44,541 nt of DNA from Lachnospiraceae bacterium UBA4381. Its GTDB lineage: Bacteria; Bacillota; Clostridia; Lachnospirales; Lachnospiraceae. The stretch covers positions 1 through 44,541 of the forward strand of contig DGRT01000042.1 in assembly GCA_002391105.1 (NCBI GenBank). The letters are read 5' to 3'. Positions 25,797 through 35,414 of this stretch are shown here, piece after piece. Numbering within the stretch: position 1 is the first letter of the stretch; each line of letters opens with the position of its first letter. Both the position numbers and the translations under genes were made by a program. Below the pieces are notes generated by a model. That model was not told the DNA's origin. It did no database searches and saw only the letters and a list, made by a program, of their open reading frames with translations.

Positions 25797-26600
25797 ATGA
25801 TTGTTAGTAAAGATACAAAGCTGATATTTTTTGATATAGACGGAACGCTTATTACAGATGACGGTGACAGGATTCTTCCGGAGTCTGCTGTCTCAGCAAT
25901 TAGAAAAACCAGGGAAAAGGGAAATCTTGTTTTTATTAATACCGGCAGAGTTTTTTGTAATGTAGATCCATTTATAAGAGACGTAGGCTTTGATGGGTAT
26001 GTCTGCGGCTGCGGCGGTTATATAAGAATGGGAGATGAGATACTTTATTATAAGCGCTATTCTCAGGAGCTTTGCAGAGAACTGGCTCATATGTGCAGAG
26101 AAGTAAAGCTTGCTGCCATATTTGAACATTCGGAAAAAACCTGTTATGACAAAGCGCTTGACAGTCCCTTCAGGGATGATATAGTAAGCTATTTCTCACA
26201 GAACTGCAGAGAACTGATAGATGATATAGATTCACCGGATTTTATTTTTGATAAGTTTGCTGGATGGGTAGGTAAGGATACTGATCTTATAACCTTCAAA
26301 AAAAGCATAGAGCCTTATTTTGATTATATAGATAGAGAAGGTGATTTCTGTGAGATGGAGCCTAAGGGACATTCCAAAGCAACCGGAATAAAATATCTGA
26401 TGGATTACTTTTCGCTGCCTCTTGAAAATGCTTACGTTTTCGGAGATGGTAATAATGATCTGGAAATGATGAGATATGTTTCTAACAGTATCTGCATGAA
26501 GGGCGGAAGTGAGCTGGCTCTTAAGACCGCTTCCTACATAACTGATACAGTTTTAAATGATGGTGTTGAGAAGGCTATGAAGCACTTTGGGCTTATATAA
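25797..26600 (+). CDS. Cof-type HAD-IIB phosphatase
   Basis: A 267-residue HAD phosphatase of the Cof/IIB class: motif I FFDIDGTLI (about 11-19), motif II with INTGR, the IIB cap in the middle, the motif III Lys in KGHSKATGIKYL, and motif IV VFGDGNNDLEMM. It starts immediately after the ribH stop with no gap, so it is probably co-transcribed with the rib genes. Dephosphorylation of the ribitylamino-pyrimidine phosphate, the step between RibD and RibH, is done in other bacteria by HAD phosphatases of this class (YcsE, YbjI, YigB); context makes this a good candidate, but sequence alone cannot show substrate. Confidence 0.88.
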   Translation: MIVSKDTKLIFFDIDGTLITDDGDRILPESAVSAIRKTREKGNLVFINTGRVFCNVDPFIRDVGFDGYVCGCGGYIRMGDEILYYKRYSQELCRELAHMCREVKLAAIFEHSEKTCYDKALDSPFRDDIVSYFSQNCRELIDDIDSPDFIFDKFAGWVGKDTDLITFKKSIEPYFDYIDREGDFCEMEPKGHSKATGIKYLMDYFSLPLENAYVFGDGNNDLEMMRYVSNSICMKGGSELALKTASYITDTVLNDGVEKAMKHFGLI

Positions 26601-26732
26601 TCACTCTGGCAGCTATTTATTTATAATTACCTTGCTTTAATTAATTTCGCGTGTTATTTATATATAGAAGTTAGTTCACGTATAATAAATTGATTATTAT
26701 GTGTTTTTTTTAGATTAGAAGTTTAAACATGA

Positions 26733-26754
26733 TATAATTTAAATATGATATAAT
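26733..26754 (+). promoter_or_regulatory. Duplicated -10-like boxes upstream of the polyaspartate membrane protein
   Basis: ATGATATAAT occurs twice, giving TATAAT at 26733-26738 and 26749-26754. The first has TTAGAT (26710-26715) 17 nt upstream as a weak -35. The whole 26601-26799 gap is AT-rich and shows nothing else that I can support. Confidence 0.35.
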
Positions 26755-26799
26755 AATTATATAATAATTATCTGTAATTGTATTATTAAGGAAGATTGA

Positions 26800-27832
<1,033 letters not shown>

Positions 27833-27840
<8 letters not shown>

Positions 27841-28285
27841 TGCTTTTTTGACTCAGGGCAGAGTTCTGGTATTCGGGATTGTTTGTAACATCCTCTGAGA
27901 AATAGGCAGGAGGAATATATCCTTCGGCTGTTTCTATATCCGGAAACTCAACTTCAGCCATAATAAGTCCTTCAAAAATGCCTTTAAATACGTCCATTTC
28001 AATAGTAAGTCCGTTTTTCTCAGGAATGAGATAACGGACTTTTTCTATGAGGTTTCCCTTAACCATAGGAATAAGCTCCTCAAACTCATTTTTTGTCAGA
28101 GGCTTTTCGATTTCAGTTCTTGCCATTAAACCCTTGGACTTGATAGTAAGTATATATTCCTCGTCTCTTTTTCTTATTCTTACAACCGGTTCTGTCGATA
28201 TATATCCCTGAGAAATATAATGGTGAGGGTAGGACTCCAGATCGTCCGGAGGGTTATTGATAATAAATTTGCGTTCTATTTCCAT
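27833..28285 (-). CDS. CYTH domain protein
   Basis: A 150-residue member of the CYTH/triphosphate tunnel metalloenzyme superfamily. The diagnostic ExExK is at the N-terminus (MEIERKFII), followed by alternating charged strands typical of the tunnel: VRIRKRDEEYILTIKSKG, then EKVRYLIP, TIEMDVFKGIFEGL and MAEVEFPD. Family members hydrolyse triphosphates (for example tripolyphosphate) or act as adenylate cyclases; short bacterial ones are mostly tripolyphosphatases. It is 55 bp downstream of the pyrophosphatase gene on the same strand, a sensible pairing for phosphate-anhydride metabolism. Confidence 0.93.
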
Positions 28286-28340
28286 CTTAATATTCTGTTC
28301 CTATATTTATTTTTTGTACTGTTTTATGTGGTTGAGTGAC

Positions 28341-29999
28341 TCAGGCGTTTTTCTGTTCAAGTGTATTTAATACAGTTGGAAGCATTTGCTTTTTCCGGGA
28401 AACAACACCTGGGAGATGCACGCTGGCGTGATCCTTGGAGGTAACGCCAAAACCAACCTCCAGAGTCATTTCAGCTCCCTGACCGTAGAATATAACCTCA
28501 GAGGATTCCTGAAGTATATTTGTAAGCATAAAGAGTATCATATCCAGACCGTCTCGCTTTGCTGCAGCTTCCAGCTCCGGCAGAAGAGTTTCCTTGATAT
28601 TGGAAAGCTCATTGGAATTCATTGAGCTGATCTGACCGATGCCTACATTTATCTTTCCTGCCTGGAACTTCTTGAAATCCTGATGAATGATTTCGTCAGG
28701 AGTTTTATTTCCGAGATTGCTGCCTGCTGTAAACATTTCCTTTGCGAGCTCTTCCGGATCCACCTTTGCTATCTGGGCAAGTGCTTTTCCTGCCACCTTG
28801 TCCATTTCAGTACAGGTAGGTGAACGGTACAGGAGTGTATCGGATATTATAGCTGACAGCATGACTCCGGCTATCTGAGGGGTTATCTCAACACCGGATT
28901 CCTGATACATAAGATACAGTATGGTACAGGTAGAGCCCAGAGGCTGATTACGGAAATATACCGGCTTGTTAGTGGTTACAGTTCCTAGTCTGTGGTGATC
29001 TATTATCTCAAGTATTTCGGCACTTTCCATACCATTTACAGCCTGCCCCTTTTCGTTATGATCCACCAGTATCAACTGCTTCTTTGTAGCGGCAAGGAAG
29101 TTACGGCGGCTGACCATTCCCTTGTAACGGCCCGCGGAGTCAACTACAGGAAAGTATCTGTGCCTTGTGGAAGCCATGACAGGATGAACATCTTCGATAT
29201 AGTCATCCATTTTAAAGGTAAGCAGATCCTTTGATCGCATAAAGTGACGTATAGGTATGCTTTGGTATATGAGTCTGGCTACTGTAAATGAATCGTGAGG
29301 AGTGGATATGATCTTTACTCCGTTTTCTTTGGCAATCTTCTGTATGGTTTTGGTTACATTTGTGCCTGCACAGATGATTAGACAGTCAGCGCCCATTTCT
29401 ATAGCGCAGAGCTGGGATTCGTAGCGGTCGCCAAGGATTACTATATCATGAGGCTTTATGTATTCCTCCAGTATATCCGGAGTTCCCGCACCGATCAGAA
29501 CCTTGCCTTCGCTCTGTACATCCCCCAGATCACCTACCAGAAGAGTACCGTCAAGAGTATCAACTATATTTACATAGCTGGTTTTAGCTTCGGATAGTGT
29601 ATTGGCTTCGTAGGAACCCATGTATGACTCCATGATATCGCCGGTAGTGATCAGTCCTTTAAGGCGTTTGTCATCTGTTATACAAAGAGTAACAACTTTG
29701 TTTTCCTTCATCAGAGCCCAGGCGTCCTTAAGAGACATTTCCTCTGATGCACCGGGAATCCTGCGCATGTCCATATCCCTTACCTGGGTTCTTACATCAC
29801 CCACAAATTTGGGTGCTTTCACCTCAAAGCGGTCTAAAACATACTGGGTTTCGCTGCTTACATTACCGCATCGTGCAGCAACACAGTTGGTGTGTCCGGT
29901 CTGATGCTTGAGATAAGTATATGCTATTGCGGCAGAGATAGAATCTGTGTCGGGGTTCTTGTGACCTATGATATAAATGGGCTTTTCATTTTTACTCAT
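28341..29999 (-). CDS. ppaC: Mn-dependent inorganic pyrophosphatase with CBS and DRTGG domains
   Basis: A 552-residue family II pyrophosphatase that hydrolyses PPi to phosphate. The DHH catalytic domain is split by a regulatory insert. Residues 12-20 (GHKNPDTDS) give the first metal motif; then come a CBS motif (about 60-130), a DRTGG domain (about 140-245, with the region around IIVLGDRYE) and a second CBS; the catalytic domain resumes with VDHNE and IDHH (about 318-346) and ends with a DHHA2 domain. Enzymes of this design, studied in clostridia, are inhibited by AMP and ADP and activated by ATP or diadenosine polyphosphates. AAGGAG lies 8 nt before the ATG. A GTTAAC palindrome lies 42-61 bp upstream. 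Confidence 0.95.
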   Translation of the reverse strand: MSKNEKPIYIIGHKNPDTDSISAAIAYTYLKHQTGHTNCVAARCGNVSSETQYVLDRFEVKAPKFVGDVRTQVRDMDMRRIPGASEEMSLKDAWALMKENKVVTLCITDDKRLKGLITTGDIMESYMGSYEANTLSEAKTSYVNIVDTLDGTLLVGDLGDVQSEGKVLIGAGTPDILEEYIKPHDIVILGDRYESQLCAIEMGADCLIICAGTNVTKTIQKIAKENGVKIISTPHDSFTVARLIYQSIPIRHFMRSKDLLTFKMDDYIEDVHPVMASTRHRYFPVVDSAGRYKGMVSRRNFLAATKKQLILVDHNEKGQAVNGMESAEILEIIDHHRLGTVTTNKPVYFRNQPLGSTCTILYLMYQESGVEITPQIAGVMLSAIISDTLLYRSPTCTEMDKVAGKALAQIAKVDPEELAKEMFTAGSNLGNKTPDEIIHQDFKKFQAGKINVGIGQISSMNSNELSNIKETLLPELEAAAKRDGLDMILFMLTNILQESSEVIFYGQGAEMTLEVGFGVTSKDHASVHLPGVVSRKKQMLPTVLNTLEQKNA

Positions 30000-30040
30000 G
30001 ATATAACTCCTTTTATTTGAAAGGCTGGTATGCAGATATA

Positions 30041-30060
30041 ATTCATAGTTAACTGTGAAT
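30041..30060. promoter_or_regulatory. 20-bp palindrome between ppaC and mrp (candidate operator)
   Basis: ATTCATAGTTAACTGTGAAT is self-complementary at nine of ten base pairs. On the minus strand it begins 12 nt after a TATAAT (30073-30078), a possible ppaC -10, so it would lie in the early transcribed region. A three-mismatch copy lies upstream of hprK (13598-13617). Confidence 0.45.
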
Positions 30061-30124
30061 GGTAATATTTTGATTATAACGCATTTGGTGCTAATCAGAA
30101 ATAGTGTATTTTTTTTATTTATAG

Positions 30125-30133
30125 TGTTATACT
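30125..30133 (+). promoter_or_regulatory. Extended -10 element upstream of mrp
   Basis: TGTTATACT fits an extended -10 (TGn-TATACT). No good -35 is visible, which extended -10 promoters can do without. The leader to mrp would be about 30 nt. Confidence 0.4.
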
Positions 30134-30168
30134 AATGGGGCTAAAAGATTTTATCGGGAGGATCTGTC

Positions 30169-30993
30169 ATGAGTGAAAGTTTAACCAAAGAACAGCAGGA
30201 GGCAATGGACAAGGCATTTGCTAGAAATATGCCTCAGGATTTTAGAAAAGAATTAAATAAATTTTCAAGCGTTAAGAAGGTAATAGGTGTAGTAAGCGGT
30301 AAAGGTGGAGTAGGAAAGTCCTTAGTCACATCACTTCTTGCAGTTAAGGCAAATAAGGAGGGGCTAAAAACAGCTATACTGGATGCTGATATTACTGGCC
30401 CTTCTATACCCAAGTCCTTCGGTGTACATACCAAATCCTATGGAGTGGAAGAGGGAATCGTTCCTGTAGAGACCAAGAAGGGTATCAAGCTTATGTCTAT
30501 CAATCTTCTGGTGGATAATGAGGAGGATCCTGTTATATGGAGAGGCCCTGTTATTGCCGGAGCAGTCAGTCAGTTCTGGACAGATGTATTCTGGGGAGAT
30601 GTAGATGTTATGTTTGTGGATATGCCTCCGGGAACGGGTGATGTTCCGCTTACAGTATTCCAGTCTCTTCCTGTTGATGGAATAATAGTTGTTAATTCAC
30701 CTCAGGAGCTGGTTGAAATGATAGTTGCCAAGGCGGTTAAGATGGCACGTATGATGGATATCCCTATTCTTGGGCTGGTTGAAAATATGTCTTACTTTGA
30801 ATGTCCTGACTGTGGAAAGAAGCATGAGATATTTGGACCAAGTCATGTAGATGAAATAGCATCAGCCTATGGTATTGGTGTGACAGCCAGAATGCCGATT
30901 GATACAAATGTTGCTTATCTTGTTGATAAGGGTGCGGTGGAAGATGTAAATGTGGATTGGCTCGATTCAATATATGAGGGATGCGTTGAATAG
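30169..30993 (+). CDS. mrp: Mrp/NBP35 family Fe-S carrier ATPase
   Basis: A 274-residue P-loop ATPase of the Mrp/ApbC/NBP35 family, which assembles and delivers Fe-S clusters. The deviant Walker A is SGKGGVGKSLVTS (about residues 43-55), the switch I region is ILDADITGPSIPK, and the DMPPGTGDVPL motif is typical of Mrp. Near the C-terminus ECPDCGKKHEIFG carries the CxxC that bridges a cluster across the dimer. No N-terminal MIP18 domain is present. GGGAGG lies upstream of the ATG. Confidence 0.95.
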   Translation: MSESLTKEQQEAMDKAFARNMPQDFRKELNKFSSVKKVIGVVSGKGGVGKSLVTSLLAVKANKEGLKTAILDADITGPSIPKSFGVHTKSYGVEEGIVPVETKKGIKLMSINLLVDNEEDPVIWRGPVIAGAVSQFWTDVFWGDVDVMFVDMPPGTGDVPLTVFQSLPVDGIIVVNSPQELVEMIVAKAVKMARMMDIPILGLVENMSYFECPDCGKKHEIFGPSHVDEIASAYGIGVTARMPIDTNVAYLVDKGAVEDVNVDWLDSIYEGCVE

Positions 30994-31032
30994 AGCTGTA
31001 AGGTATTAGTCTGAGAGTATATGGAGGTTACT

Positions 31033-31581
31033 ATGAATAAGGTATATATACTTCTTGCAAATGGATTTGAAGAGATAGAAGGTCTTACCTGTGTTGATCT
31101 TATGAGAAGAGCAGGCATAGAGATAGAAATGGTTTCTATAACCGGAAGTCTTACGGTTAAAGGTGCGCGTGGTATAACAGTCACAGCCGACAGTCAGCTA
31201 CAGGATATAGCTGATGATGGAACTATGGTCATCCTTCCGGGCGGAATGCCGGGAACTAATTATCTGAAGGAGAGTAAGCCTGTAAGAGATATGGTTACAG
31301 CATATTATGAGTCCGGAAGATATGTGGCAGCAATATGTGCCGCTCCAACAGTATTTGGAGATATGGGTATTCTGAAGGGGAAGAAAGCAACCTGTTATCC
31401 GGGAATGGAAGCGGGACTTATCGGAGCTGAGTGGCCGGGCGAAACCGAAACTGTTGTTGTGGATGGAAATATCATAACCAGCCGAGGACTTGGAACAGCT
31501 ATTGATTTTGCTCTTAAACTGATAGAACTTCTTATTGATAAGGATAAGGCAGATGCCATAGCAAAGTCTGTTGTATATTAG
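31033..31581 (+). CDS. DJ-1/PfpI family protein
   Basis: A 182-residue member of the DJ-1/ThiJ/PfpI superfamily. The conserved Glu is in ANGFEEIEGL (about residues 9-18), and the nucleophile-elbow Cys lies in AAICAAPTVFG (about residue 100), in the YajL/DJ-1 arrangement, with GTAIDFALKLIELL near the end. Related proteins act as protein/nucleotide deglycases, glyoxalases or chaperones, so the function is only general. GGAGG at 31023-31027 selects the ATG at 31033, not 31021. It follows mrp by about 40 bp. Confidence 0.92.
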   Translation: MNKVYILLANGFEEIEGLTCVDLMRRAGIEIEMVSITGSLTVKGARGITVTADSQLQDIADDGTMVILPGGMPGTNYLKESKPVRDMVTAYYESGRYVAAICAAPTVFGDMGILKGKKATCYPGMEAGLIGAEWPGETETVVVDGNIITSRGLGTAIDFALKLIELLIDKDKADAIAKSVVY

Positions 31582-31639
31582 ACAGATATTGCAGGGCTGT
31601 GATATTTTATGAATATTATTCTGCCGGATGGAGATAGTG

Positions 31640-33076
31640 ATGAAACATATTAATATAAAAACTATAATAGAAGTGACCGGAGGAAGGCTTCTGGATAAGG
31701 TGCAGCCGGATGATATGAAGCCGCTTCTGGATACGGAAATAACAGATATAGCTACTGATTCGAGAGATGTGAAGGAAGGCATACTTTTCGTAGCATTTAA
31801 GGGCGAAAAAACGGACGGTCATAAGTATATCCCACAGGTCGCTGAAGTAACCAAAGCTATTCTTACGGAGGAAGACGAAGAACAGATTATGGCAAGTGCA
31901 GATGGCAGGGCTCTTCCTGAAAATGTTGCCTATATTCTGGTTCCATCTACACTTAATGCACTTCAGAAGCTTGGAACCTATATCAGAAGTCTGTATCCTA
32001 ATAAGGTGGTAGGAGTTACAGGAAGTGTAGGTAAAACTACAACCAGGGAAATGATAACCTGTGCACTTTCCAGCTCGCTTAAAACCTTCCATACTATTGG
32101 AAATATGAACTCCCAGATAGGGCTTCCTGTAATGGTATCCCGTATGCTGGATGAGCCTTCGGATATAAGTGTACTGGAAATGGGTATCAGTATGCCTGGT
32201 GAGATGGACAGACTGTCTGCCATTGCCAGACCTGATATCGCAGTAGTAACGATGATTGGAGTTGCCCATATAGAATTTCTGAAGAGCAGGGAGGGAATCA
32301 GAGAGGAAAAGCTGAAGATTGCCTCCAATATGGACGAAGAAGGAGTGATATTCCTTAATGCGGACGATCCGCTTCTCTGGGCAATGAAGGGAAAACTAAA
32401 GCAGAAAACTTATTTTTATGGTACTAATCCTGAGGCAGATTATGTAGCTGAGAATCTGAAGTTTGATGATGATACCAATTCCTATACCTACAGGCATGGT
32501 AGTACCAGAATGCTTGTAACGCTGAATGTACTCGGCGTGCATAATGTCCTGAACAGCCTCGTATCCATGGCGATAGCAGATTATCTGGGACTCGATCTTA
32601 CCAAGGTTGCCACAAGTCTGGAAGGGTTTGAAGGTCTGAGGCAAAAGGTGATAAGAACAGACAGTGGTTATACTATAATTGATGATACGTATAATGCCAG
32701 TCCTGATTCGATGAAGGCTGCGCTTAAAGTCCTTAAGGATATGAATACTTCCGGAAATCATATAGCTGTTCTTGGGGATATGTTCGAGCTTGGTCCCAAT
32801 TCCGGAGAATATCATAAGGAAGTCGGTGCTTTCATAGATGAGATGACCAAAGGTGAAGAGAGTGCGGTTATCAGTAAGGTGATTACCATAGGTGATGAGA
32901 GCAGATTCATAGACGAAGCATTAGCCGGAAATGATAAGGTGGATACGGTACATTTTACTGATAAACAGGAAGCGACAGAATATATAAAAGGTATTCTGGA
33001 GCCCGGGGATGTGATACTGCTCAAGGCATCAAACGGAATGAAATTCAAAGATATAGTTAATGAAATAAGTAATTGA
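31640..33076 (+). CDS. murF: UDP-MurNAc-tripeptide D-alanyl-D-alanine ligase
   Basis: A 478-residue Mur ligase that adds D-Ala-D-Ala to the UDP-MurNAc-tripeptide in the last cytoplasmic step of the peptidoglycan precursor. The N-terminal domain includes ITDIATDSRDVKEGILFVAF, the ATP loop is VVGVTGSVGKTTTREM (about 128-143), the central region has NMNSQIGLPVMV and VLEMGISMPGEM, and the C-terminal domain shows DDTYNASPDSMKAAL and VLGDMFELG. The ATG at 31640 is chosen with GGAG 6 nt upstream and matches the usual murF start. The next gene follows after 10 bp. Confidence 0.97.
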   Translation: MKHINIKTIIEVTGGRLLDKVQPDDMKPLLDTEITDIATDSRDVKEGILFVAFKGEKTDGHKYIPQVAEVTKAILTEEDEEQIMASADGRALPENVAYILVPSTLNALQKLGTYIRSLYPNKVVGVTGSVGKTTTREMITCALSSSLKTFHTIGNMNSQIGLPVMVSRMLDEPSDISVLEMGISMPGEMDRLSAIARPDIAVVTMIGVAHIEFLKSREGIREEKLKIASNMDEEGVIFLNADDPLLWAMKGKLKQKTYFYGTNPEADYVAENLKFDDDTNSYTYRHGSTRMLVTLNVLGVHNVLNSLVSMAIADYLGLDLTKVATSLEGFEGLRQKVIRTDSGYTIIDDTYNASPDSMKAALKVLKDMNTSGNHIAVLGDMFELGPNSGEYHKEVGAFIDEMTKGEESAVISKVITIGDESRFIDEALAGNDKVDTVHFTDKQEATEYIKGILEPGDVILLKASNGMKFKDIVNEISN

Positions 33077-33086
33077 GGAACAGATT

Positions 33087-34181
33087 ATGATACAGAATGA
33101 AAACAGATGGGAGTCCGGAGTAAGAAAGGTAATACCCTATACACCCGGAGAACAGCCTTCGGACAGGAATATAATAAAGCTAAATACTAATGAGAATCCT
33201 TACGGCCCCTCAGAGGAGGCACTTAAACAGCTAAGCGATATAGATATGGACAGCCTCAGAAGATACCCTGATCCAACGGCATCTCTTCTGGTAGAGACCC
33301 TTGCGGATTATTATGACGTGAATAAGGATCAGGTCTTTGTAGGCGTAGGCTCTGATGATGTTCTCGGAATGTGCTTCATGACCTTTTTTAACCGGGAAGA
33401 GTCAGGAAAGAGGCTTCCGATATTTTTTCCGGATATAACATATTCCTTTTATCCTGTATGGGCAGATATGCTGGGTATTCCTTATGAGACGAAAGCTCTT
33501 AAAGAGGATTATACTATTGATAAAGAGGATTATCTTTCTGAAAATGGCGGAATAGTTATCCCGAATCCGAATGCTCCTACAGCTATCTATATGGATAAGT
33601 CTGATATAGAGTATATCATAAGCAATAATCCGGACTCGGTAGTCATAATAGATGAAGCATATATTGACTTTGCACCAGAGGGCTCATCTGTTATTAGTCT
33701 TATTGATAAGTATGACAATCTGATAGTTGTAAGAACCTATTCCAAGTCAAGATCCATGGCGGGACTCAGGATAGGCTATGCCATATCGAACCCCCGTATC
33801 ATCAAGTATTTAAATGATGTAAAATATTCCTATAATTCCTATACCATGAACTATCCTTCGATTAAGCTGGGGGCTGCTGTAGTAAAGGACGAGGAATACT
33901 TTAGAAAAACCATAAGCTGGATAGTACGTACCAGAGAGGATTTTACTGAAAAGCTGAAGTCGCTTGGATTTACAGTGCTTCCTTCATCGGCAAACTTTAT
34001 ATTTGCTGCTCCTCCGAAAGGCTTTAGTGCTGAGGAGTTGTTTGAGGAGGCTAAGAAGCATGGTATATATTTCAGGTATTTTAAACAGCCGAGGATTGAT
34101 AACTTTCTCAGAATCACCATCGGTATTGATGAGGATATGAGAAAAGTATATGAATTTTTGAAGGATTACTTGACAAAGTAA
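33087..34181 (+). CDS. hisC: HisC-like PLP-dependent aminotransferase
   Basis: A 364-residue fold-type I aminotransferase of the histidinol-phosphate aminotransferase group. Visible landmarks are KLNTNENPYGPS (about residues 28-39), VGVGSDDVLGM, IPNPNAPTAIYM, IDEAYIDF and the PLP-lysine motif RTYSKSRSMAGLRIGY (about 213-228), with a C-terminal FLRITIGIDEDM. No other histidine gene is nearby, and it is coupled to murF with a 10-bp gap, so a role in histidine synthesis is likely but not secured; HisC homologues also act on aromatic amino acids. Confidence 0.93.
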   Translation: MIQNENRWESGVRKVIPYTPGEQPSDRNIIKLNTNENPYGPSEEALKQLSDIDMDSLRRYPDPTASLLVETLADYYDVNKDQVFVGVGSDDVLGMCFMTFFNREESGKRLPIFFPDITYSFYPVWADMLGIPYETKALKEDYTIDKEDYLSENGGIVIPNPNAPTAIYMDKSDIEYIISNNPDSVVIIDEAYIDFAPEGSSVISLIDKYDNLIVVRTYSKSRSMAGLRIGYAISNPRIIKYLNDVKYSYNSYTMNYPSIKLGAAVVKDEEYFRKTISWIVRTREDFTEKLKSLGFTVLPSSANFIFAAPPKGFSAEELFEEAKKHGIYFRYFKQPRIDNFLRITIGIDEDMRKVYEFLKDYLTK

Positions 34182-34197
34182 GTGTATCTGTTAAGAT
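34170..34197 (+). promoter_or_regulatory. Possible promoter of the DUF5688-like gene
   Basis: A perfect TTGACA (34170-34175), which overlaps the last codons of the aminotransferase gene, is followed after 16 nt by TAAGAT (34192-34197). Confidence 0.45.
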
Positions 34198-34267
34198 TAA
34201 TTCACATTTCTTTTTCTGTAATTATCTGTATATATTCCGTTTAATCTATGATTAAAAGGAGTATATA

Positions 34268-34960
34268 ATGGATATGGATAATCTAAATATTTCAAATCTG
34301 TCCGATATGATGAGTTCGGACGAAGTAAGTAAGGTTCAGGATATTTCTATACAGTGTATAAGGGATATCCTGGACAGTTTTCATATTGCTCTTGTAAATT
34401 ATGATAATTACAAGGAGTTTCTTGAAAAAGTTCCCTATAAAAGGTATATGGATCTCGCCGCTGTCATCAGGGTATCGGTTCAGGGTGTCAGATATCCGGT
34501 TATCAGTAATGAATTTCTGGAGTATTTTGGGCTGGAGTGGGAGACGCTTTATGATATGGTGCTTCGATATAGACAGGAGCATACATCATTTATATTTGAT
34601 ACATTTTTAAATGTTATGCTGAGTTTTGGAGCGGATGAGGCTGATTCGGCGATGGACGTACCTCCGATATTTCTTCTTACTAATAAGAATCTGCAATTTG
34701 GTTCTTCGGTGCTTCTATATGAAGGTATAACTGAAGATATATATAATAGGCTGGGATGTGAATATGCTGTTATTCCTGCCAATACCAATGAGGTGATGAT
34801 TGTTCCTCTGGACGCGGACGAAACCGATATGGAAATGGCAAAAGAGATAAGAAGCTTTGTAAGTTATATCAATGAACACATTTTACGCCCTGAAGAATAC
34901 CTGTCTGATGAGATATATTACTATGACAGCAATGAAAAAAAACTTAATATATTGCAATAA
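34268..34960 (+). CDS. DUF5688-like protein
   Basis: A 230-residue soluble protein. The C-terminal half, with IFLLTNKNLQFGSSVLLYEG, the Asn/Val-rich ANTNEVMIVPLD and the ending LSDEIYYYD, matches what I know of DUF5688 proteins, which often occur as multiple copies in Lachnospiraceae and have no known function. The N-terminal part lacks part of the usual region and begins with an Asp/Ser-rich leader. No membrane segment or catalytic motif is apparent. AAAAGGAG lies 8 nt before the ATG. Confidence 0.75.
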   Translation: MDMDNLNISNLSDMMSSDEVSKVQDISIQCIRDILDSFHIALVNYDNYKEFLEKVPYKRYMDLAAVIRVSVQGVRYPVISNEFLEYFGLEWETLYDMVLRYRQEHTSFIFDTFLNVMLSFGADEADSAMDVPPIFLLTNKNLQFGSSVLLYEGITEDIYNRLGCEYAVIPANTNEVMIVPLDADETDMEMAKEIRSFVSYINEHILRPEEYLSDEIYYYDSNEKKLNILQ

Positions 34961-34994
34961 CAGGCTTTGCTTTATATTTTGCTGATTTTGTAAA

Positions 34995-35023
34995 TTGACG
35001 CTCCTGTCAATAAATGTTAGAGT
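34995..35023 (+). promoter_or_regulatory. Cold-shock gene promoter overlapping an inverted repeat
   Basis: TTGACG (34995-35000) and TAGAGT (35018-35023) are separated by 17 nt. The -35 lies in ATTGACGCTCCTGTCAAT (34994-35011), a 6-bp inverted repeat with a 6-nt centre. Confidence 0.6.
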
Positions 35024-35058
35024 TTAAGAACTGTAAGGAAATTGGAGGTTTATACAAA

Positions 35059-35262
35059 ATGGCAAAGGGAACTGTAAAGTGGTTTAACGAAAAGAAAGGT
35101 TATGGATTTATCACTGGTGAAGATGGAACAGAGGTTTTTGTTCACTTCTCAGGTATCAACATGGATGGATTCAAGGTTCTTAAGGATGGTCAGTCAGTTG
35201 AGTATGATGTGACTGAAGGAGATAAGGGCTTACAGGCTGTTAATGTAACAGTTGTTCAGTAA
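35059..35262 (+). CDS. csp: Cold shock protein (CspA family)
   Basis: A 67-residue single cold-shock domain that binds single-stranded RNA and DNA and acts as an RNA chaperone. RNP1 is seen as KGYGFI (about 16-21) and RNP2 as VFVHF (about 29-33), with the N-terminal GTVKWFNEKKG. The length is exactly that of the family. The ATG at 35059 follows TTGGAGG by 11 nt; the upstream ATG at 35014 overlaps the promoter and is excluded. It is a single-gene unit, with its own promoter and a strong terminator. Confidence 0.97.
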   Translation: MAKGTVKWFNEKKGYGFITGEDGTEVFVHFSGINMDGFKVLKDGQSVEYDVTEGDKGLQAVNVTVVQ

Positions 35263-35320
35263 TTTCATGTTTTTACAGGTGACTGACTAGGTCGAGTTTA
35301 TTCATAAAATGTAACTTTTG

Positions 35321-35348
35321 AGGTGGAAATCCATAAGGGTTTTCACCT
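35321..35348 (+). terminator. Terminator of the cold shock gene
   Basis: A 12-bp stem (35321-35332 with 35337-35348, two wobbles) with an ATAA loop is followed by a six-T run. Confidence 0.9.
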
Positions 35349-35357
35349 TTTTTCGTG

Positions 35358-35386
35358 TTGACAAAGGTGGGGATTGGAAATACAAT
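35358..35386 (+). promoter_or_regulatory. Consensus promoter of the TetR-type regulator
   Basis: A perfect TTGACA (35358-35363) and TACAAT (35381-35386) with 17-nt spacing; the start point falls near 35393, only about 20 nt before the TTG codon. No palindrome overlapping the promoter is visible. Confidence 0.8.
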
Positions 35387-35414
35387 AAAATAGTGGGGAA
35401 GGAGGGGATATTAC

